The notes beneath the pieces are model-generated. The model was not told the DNA's origin. It worked only from the letters and a program-made list of their open reading frames with translations, and did no database searches. 8,784 nucleotides of DNA from contig CALBGG010000052.1 of NCBI GenBank assembly GCA_937893605.1, positions 1 through 8,784 of the forward strand, given 5' to 3'. This document shows positions 6,263 to 8,784 of this stretch, in pieces; position 1 is the first letter of the stretch; each line of letters begins with the position of its first letter. The position numbers and the translations under genes were made by a program. The DNA comes from an uncultured Clostridia bacterium (lineage in GTDB: Bacteria > Bacillota > Clostridia > Oscillospirales > Oscillospiraceae).

Positions 6263-6290
6263 TGCTCCCCGGGTACCGGCTCGGGGAGCA
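6263..6290 (+). other. Intergenic hairpin between mazF and the next gene
   Basis: TGCTCCCCG (6263-6271) pairs perfectly with CGGGGAGCA (6282-6290), a 9-bp GC-rich stem with a 10-nt loop containing the palindrome GGTACC. The following bases are GACTTTAAGG, so there is no real U-tract. It may be a partial terminator, an RNase processing or stability element, or an mRNA hairpin that sets the ratio of mazF to the next gene. Confidence 0.5.
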
Positions 6291-6311
6291 GACTTTAAGG
6301 AGGAAAGGGAC

Positions 6312-6743
6312 ATGCACAGTCTGCCTGTTTACATAGACGGAGTCGAGAGCGGGAGCATGAAGCTGTATAAGGAAGGTCTTATGACTGTTTTTACTGCGCA
6401 ATGCGGTGTAAAGCAGGGCGGGATCGTGCGCCTCTATCTTTACGGCGGCGGGAAATGTGCGCTTTTGGGAACTATGCGGCCGAACGGCTCGGGAATGGGG
6501 ATCGTTCGCCGCTTTTCGCGCACAGAGCTCAAAAAGCTGCCGGAGAATATCGAGTACGCCGCCGACAGACCGCTGCGTGAAAACATAGTGAGCGACACTT
6601 TGTGGCGGCGCGGAAAAAAGGGCTGCCTTATAGCTGACGGCCTAATTGCGATACCGGCAGATGAAAATAGGCTTGGCGCTGTTTCGGATAAGCTGCGGCG
6701 CATAGAGGGAAGATCATATTTGATATTTGAAAGAAAATTGTGA
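6312..6743 (+). CDS. Hypothetical protein, 143 residues
   Basis: I cannot name this protein. It has no signal peptide, membrane helix or cysteine cluster, and is rich in Arg and Lys, so it is probably cytosolic. The first half reads as a run of beta strands with glycine turns (PVYIDGVESGSMKLYKEG at 5-22, then VRLYLYGGGKCALLG at about 39-53); the segment RRFSRTELKKLPENIEYA (about 66-83) looks helical and basic. I have an impression of similar uncharacterised proteins in Oscillospirales, but cannot confirm it. AAGGAGG (6297-6303) 8 nt before the ATG gives it a strong ribosome binding site, unlike mazF. Position after mazF suggests cotranscription, but it has no ribbon-helix-helix or AbrB-like motif that would make it a recognisable antitoxin. 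Confidence 0.75.
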   Translation: MHSLPVYIDGVESGSMKLYKEGLMTVFTAQCGVKQGGIVRLYLYGGGKCALLGTMRPNGSGMGIVRRFSRTELKKLPENIEYAADRPLRENIVSDTLWRRGKKGCLIADGLIAIPADENRLGAVSDKLRRIEGRSYLIFERKL

Positions 6744-6813
6744 TATCTGTGGAAATTTCTCGCCTTTTGTGTTAATATGATGGCATTATAAAAAGATCAT
6801 GGAGGTATCGGCT

Positions 6814-8118
6814 ATGCTGATGACTGATGTTATCGTTAAAAAGCGCGAGGGCGAAAAGCTCAGCGCCGAGGAGATAAAATTCGTTGTGGACGGCTATACG
6901 AGAGGCGAGATACCCGACTATCAGATGTCCGCGCTCATGATGGCTATCCTGCTGCGCGGCATGGACAGGGAGGAGACGCTTCAGCTTACCATGGCGATGC
7001 GCGATTCGGGAGAGACGCTTGACCTTAGCGCCATAAAGGGCGTCAAGGCAGATAAGCACTCGACCGGCGGCGTCGGAGACAAAACCTCGCTCATACTCTG
7101 CCCTATGGTAGCTGCGCAGGGAGTTAAGATCGCAAAAATGTCCGGCCGCGGCCTCGGCCACACGGGCGGCACGATAGACAAGCTCGAAAGCTTTCCCGGC
7201 TTCAACACGGGCATTTCCGAGGAAAAGTTCATTGAAAATGTCAACAAGTTCGGTATCGCCATCGCGGGACAGACGGCGGATCTCGACCCGGCGGATAAAA
7301 AAATGTATGCCCTGCGCGATGTTACGGGCACAGTGCCGAGCATACCGCTCATCGTGAGCTCCATCATGAGCAAAAAGCTCGCCGCCGGAGCGGACGTAAT
7401 AGTCCTCGACGTTAAGTCCGGCAGCGGCTCGTTCATGAAAACCGCCGAGGACGCGCATGAGCTTGCCGAAAACCTCACCGCCGTAGGCAAGCTTGCCGGA
7501 AAAAAGACCGTTGCCGTCATAACGGATATGGACGAACCCTTGGGCAACGCAATAGGCAACGCACTCGAGGTCAAGGAGGCCATCGAGGTTTTGCGCGGCG
7601 AAAAGAAGGGCGAGCTGCTCGAGCTGTGCCTGACGCTGGGCTCATGCATACTCACCGAGGCCGGCATAGCCGCGGATGACGCGGCAGCACGAAAAATGCT
7701 TGAAAAGGGCATAGAGGACGGCTCGGCGCTCGAAAAGCTCGCGGAGCTCGTCGAGGGTCAGGAGGGCGACAGACGTGCCGTGTTCGATACCTCGCTCCTG
7801 CCGCAGGCGCCGGTTCAGTTTGAAGCGGTGTGCGACCGCACGGGATATGTAAAGCACATCTGCGCCGATGAGGTCGGCCTTGTTTCGATGCATCTCGGCG
7901 GCGGCAGAGCCACCAAGGAGAGCGTCATAGACCTTTCCGTCGGTATCATCCTCAAAAAGAAGGTCGGCGACAAAGTCGAAGCGGGAGAAAGCCTCGGTAC
8001 TATCCACGCGCAGAGCATCGAGGCCGCAAAGAAGGCCGCCGAAATGCTCAACGCCTGCTACACAGTCGTTCCCGACCCCGTGGAGAAACCTGCATTTATA
8101 AAGGGTATAGTAAGATAA
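6814..8118 (+). CDS. pdp: Pyrimidine-nucleoside phosphorylase
   Basis: Reversibly splits uridine, deoxyuridine and thymidine with phosphate into the free base and (deoxy)ribose-1-phosphate, for nucleoside salvage in the cytoplasm. At 434 residues it has the family length. The N-terminal helical domain (1-65) is followed by the alpha/beta domain with KHSTGGVGDKTSL (81-93, phosphate site) and the family signature SGRGLGHTGGTIDKLE (110-125). Arg168, Ser183 and Lys187, the pyrimidine-base contacts known in the Geobacillus enzyme, fall at the same numbers. The C-terminal domain runs from about 345. I place the start at the ATG at 6814: an in-frame ATG at 6799 overlaps GGAGGT (6801-6806), which is ideally spaced for 6814, and MLMTDVIVKKREG then aligns with known N-termini. 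DeoA thymidine phosphorylase is a close relative, but the match to PyNP is better. A TATAAA at 6787-6792 is a possible weak -10. Confidence 0.95.
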   Translation: MLMTDVIVKKREGEKLSAEEIKFVVDGYTRGEIPDYQMSALMMAILLRGMDREETLQLTMAMRDSGETLDLSAIKGVKADKHSTGGVGDKTSLILCPMVAAQGVKIAKMSGRGLGHTGGTIDKLESFPGFNTGISEEKFIENVNKFGIAIAGQTADLDPADKKMYALRDVTGTVPSIPLIVSSIMSKKLAAGADVIVLDVKSGSGSFMKTAEDAHELAENLTAVGKLAGKKTVAVITDMDEPLGNAIGNALEVKEAIEVLRGEKKGELLELCLTLGSCILTEAGIAADDAAARKMLEKGIEDGSALEKLAELVEGQEGDRRAVFDTSLLPQAPVQFEAVCDRTGYVKHICADEVGLVSMHLGGGRATKESVIDLSVGIILKKKVGDKVEAGESLGTIHAQSIEAAKKAAEMLNACYTVVPDPVEKPAFIKGIVR

Positions 8119-8122
8119 GCTG

Positions 8123-8151
8123 AAAGCTCAGGTCGTTTGACCTGAGCTTTT
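8123..8151 (+). terminator. Intrinsic terminator of pdp
   Basis: A perfect 12-bp stem, AAAGCTCAGGTC (8123-8134) with GACCTGAGCTTT (8139-8150), carries a GTTT loop and ends in TTTT. It begins 4 bp past the pdp stop codon. Confidence 0.9.
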
Positions 8152-8161
8152 GCAGACTGTC

Positions 8162-8199
8162 AAAAAAACTGCGCTGATAGCTAAATAACAGAGCAGCTT
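8162..8199 (-). terminator. Intrinsic terminator of the right-edge minus-strand gene
   Basis: On the minus strand AAGCTGC-T-CTG pairs with CAG-C-GCAGTTT around a 12-nt loop, with one T-C mismatch and a G-T wobble, followed by seven Ts (8168-8162). It lies about 45 bp past the stop codon of the convergent gene and back to back with the pdp terminator. Confidence 0.7.
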
Positions 8200-8244
8200 G
8201 GACGCGAGATGAACGAATTTGTATCTGCCATAAGACAATGAAAA

Positions 8245-8784
8245 CTAACATACAACCGGCGGCTTTATGATGTCCGGCAGGCGCAGGGCAATGAGGTCGT
8301 CTATGGGTATCTGAACTGAAATGTCTCTTATCGAGCCGATATCAAGCGTGATAGGGGAGATGTCTTGGATCAGGCGTTTTCTGACGCGCCCGTCGGCATC
8401 TGTTATCGTTTCATTCTCGTCCAGCAGGGCTACCCTCATTCGCATCTCGTTCTGCCATGCATAGCTTTCTGACTTGCAGAACTCGTCAAGCTCACCGTAG
8501 TAATTGGGTGGGTAATAGTGAACCTCATCCAGTTTGAAATTGAAATTGTCGCTATACTCACGGCAGAGGGCATGCAGAACGCGGTTTAAAAATTCGTTTG
8601 GATCGTAAATAATGACCGCGCTGTCACCGAATTCGCGTAGCCTTTCGTCGGGTCGTTCAAACCTCCGGTCGTTTAGCAGATATGTCAGACCGTACATGCA
8701 GTAGATCTTGCAGAATTGAAATATGTTCTCTTCAATGTAGAACATACCTTTCATGGCGGAGCGTACCTCCGGATCAAAGCAGTT
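8245..8784 (-). CDS. Uncharacterised protein, 5' end outside the window
   Basis: The reading frame is open to the window edge, giving at least 179 residues, and the extra ten codons use the same GC-ending style. An alternative start is the ATG at 8754, with GGAGG about 11 nt upstream, which would make a complete 169-residue protein; I think truncation is more likely because that spacing is long. I cannot name the family. Counting from the 8754 ATG, visible marks are FCKIYCMYGLTYLL (14-27), REFGDSAVIIYDPNEFLNRV (40-59), SYAWQNEMRMRV (97-108) and LDIGSIRDISVQIP (137-150). The layout of F-G-D, then Y-x-W-Q-N-E-x-R, then a terminal G-S-I-x-D-I strand recalls widespread unannotated Bacillota proteins. 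No signal peptide or membrane segment is visible in the part present. It converges on pdp and shares no promoter with it. Confidence 0.65.
   Translation of the reverse strand, partial: NCFDPEVRSAMKGMFYIEENIFQFCKIYCMYGLTYLLNDRRFERPDERLREFGDSAVIIYDPNEFLNRVLHALCREYSDNFNFKLDEVHYYPPNYYGELDEFCKSESYAWQNEMRMRVALLDENETITDADGRVRKRLIQDISPITLDIGSIRDISVQIPIDDLIALRLPDIIKPPVVC

Noticed and set aside
6772..7712. Minus-strand open frames opposite pdp (228 and 243 codons)
   Set aside because: Antisense shadows of a complete, well-conserved pyrimidine-nucleoside phosphorylase.
5791..8123. TAAGCTGA found three times, at 5791-5798, 5804-5811 and 8116-8123, partly over stop codons
   Set aside because: GATAAGCT and AAGCTG words recur in this genome's codon use; spacing and context differ, so I regard this as chance.

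Overview
This 8.8 kb window looks like ordinary chromosome from an anaerobic Bacillota, probably class Clostridia (an Oscillospirales or Christensenellales type of gut lineage is my guess). The reasons are a T-box riboswitch ahead of pheST, an IreB/UPF0297 homologue, strong AGGAGG-type ribosome binding sites, sigma-A promoters with 17 bp spacers, a MazF toxin of the Bacillus EndoA type, and GC-rich codon use. No insertion sequence, prophage, CRISPR array, rRNA or tRNA was seen.

Left part, all on the minus strand (about 80 to 5173): a promoter (TTGACT, 17 bp, TTTAAT) drives a Phe T-box leader, then pheS and pheT, the two subunits of phenylalanyl-tRNA synthetase, 16 bp apart. pheT is about 100 residues longer than usual and carries a second copy of part of its tRNA-binding OB fold. 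After pheT come ireB, with its own promoter and a strong bidirectional terminator, and then a small SCP2-domain protein with its own promoter.

Right part, on the plus strand (5256 to 8151): a small lipoprotein transcribed divergently from pheST; a 78 bp nested hairpin element; mazF with a TTG start and no antitoxin gene beside it; an unrecognised 143-residue protein; and pdp, a pyrimidine-nucleoside phosphorylase, closed by a strong terminator. At the right edge a minus-strand gene, incomplete at its 5' end, converges on pdp with its own terminator. It belongs to no family I can name.

The genes do not form one obvious system. pheST is a self-contained tRNA-charging operon controlled by uncharged tRNA-Phe. 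Pdp does nucleoside salvage, IreB is linked to Ser/Thr-kinase control of cell-wall homeostasis, and MazF is an mRNA interferase. The points most worth following up are the structured mazF leader, where alternative pairings could hide the ribosome binding site and start codon, and the internal duplication in PheT.
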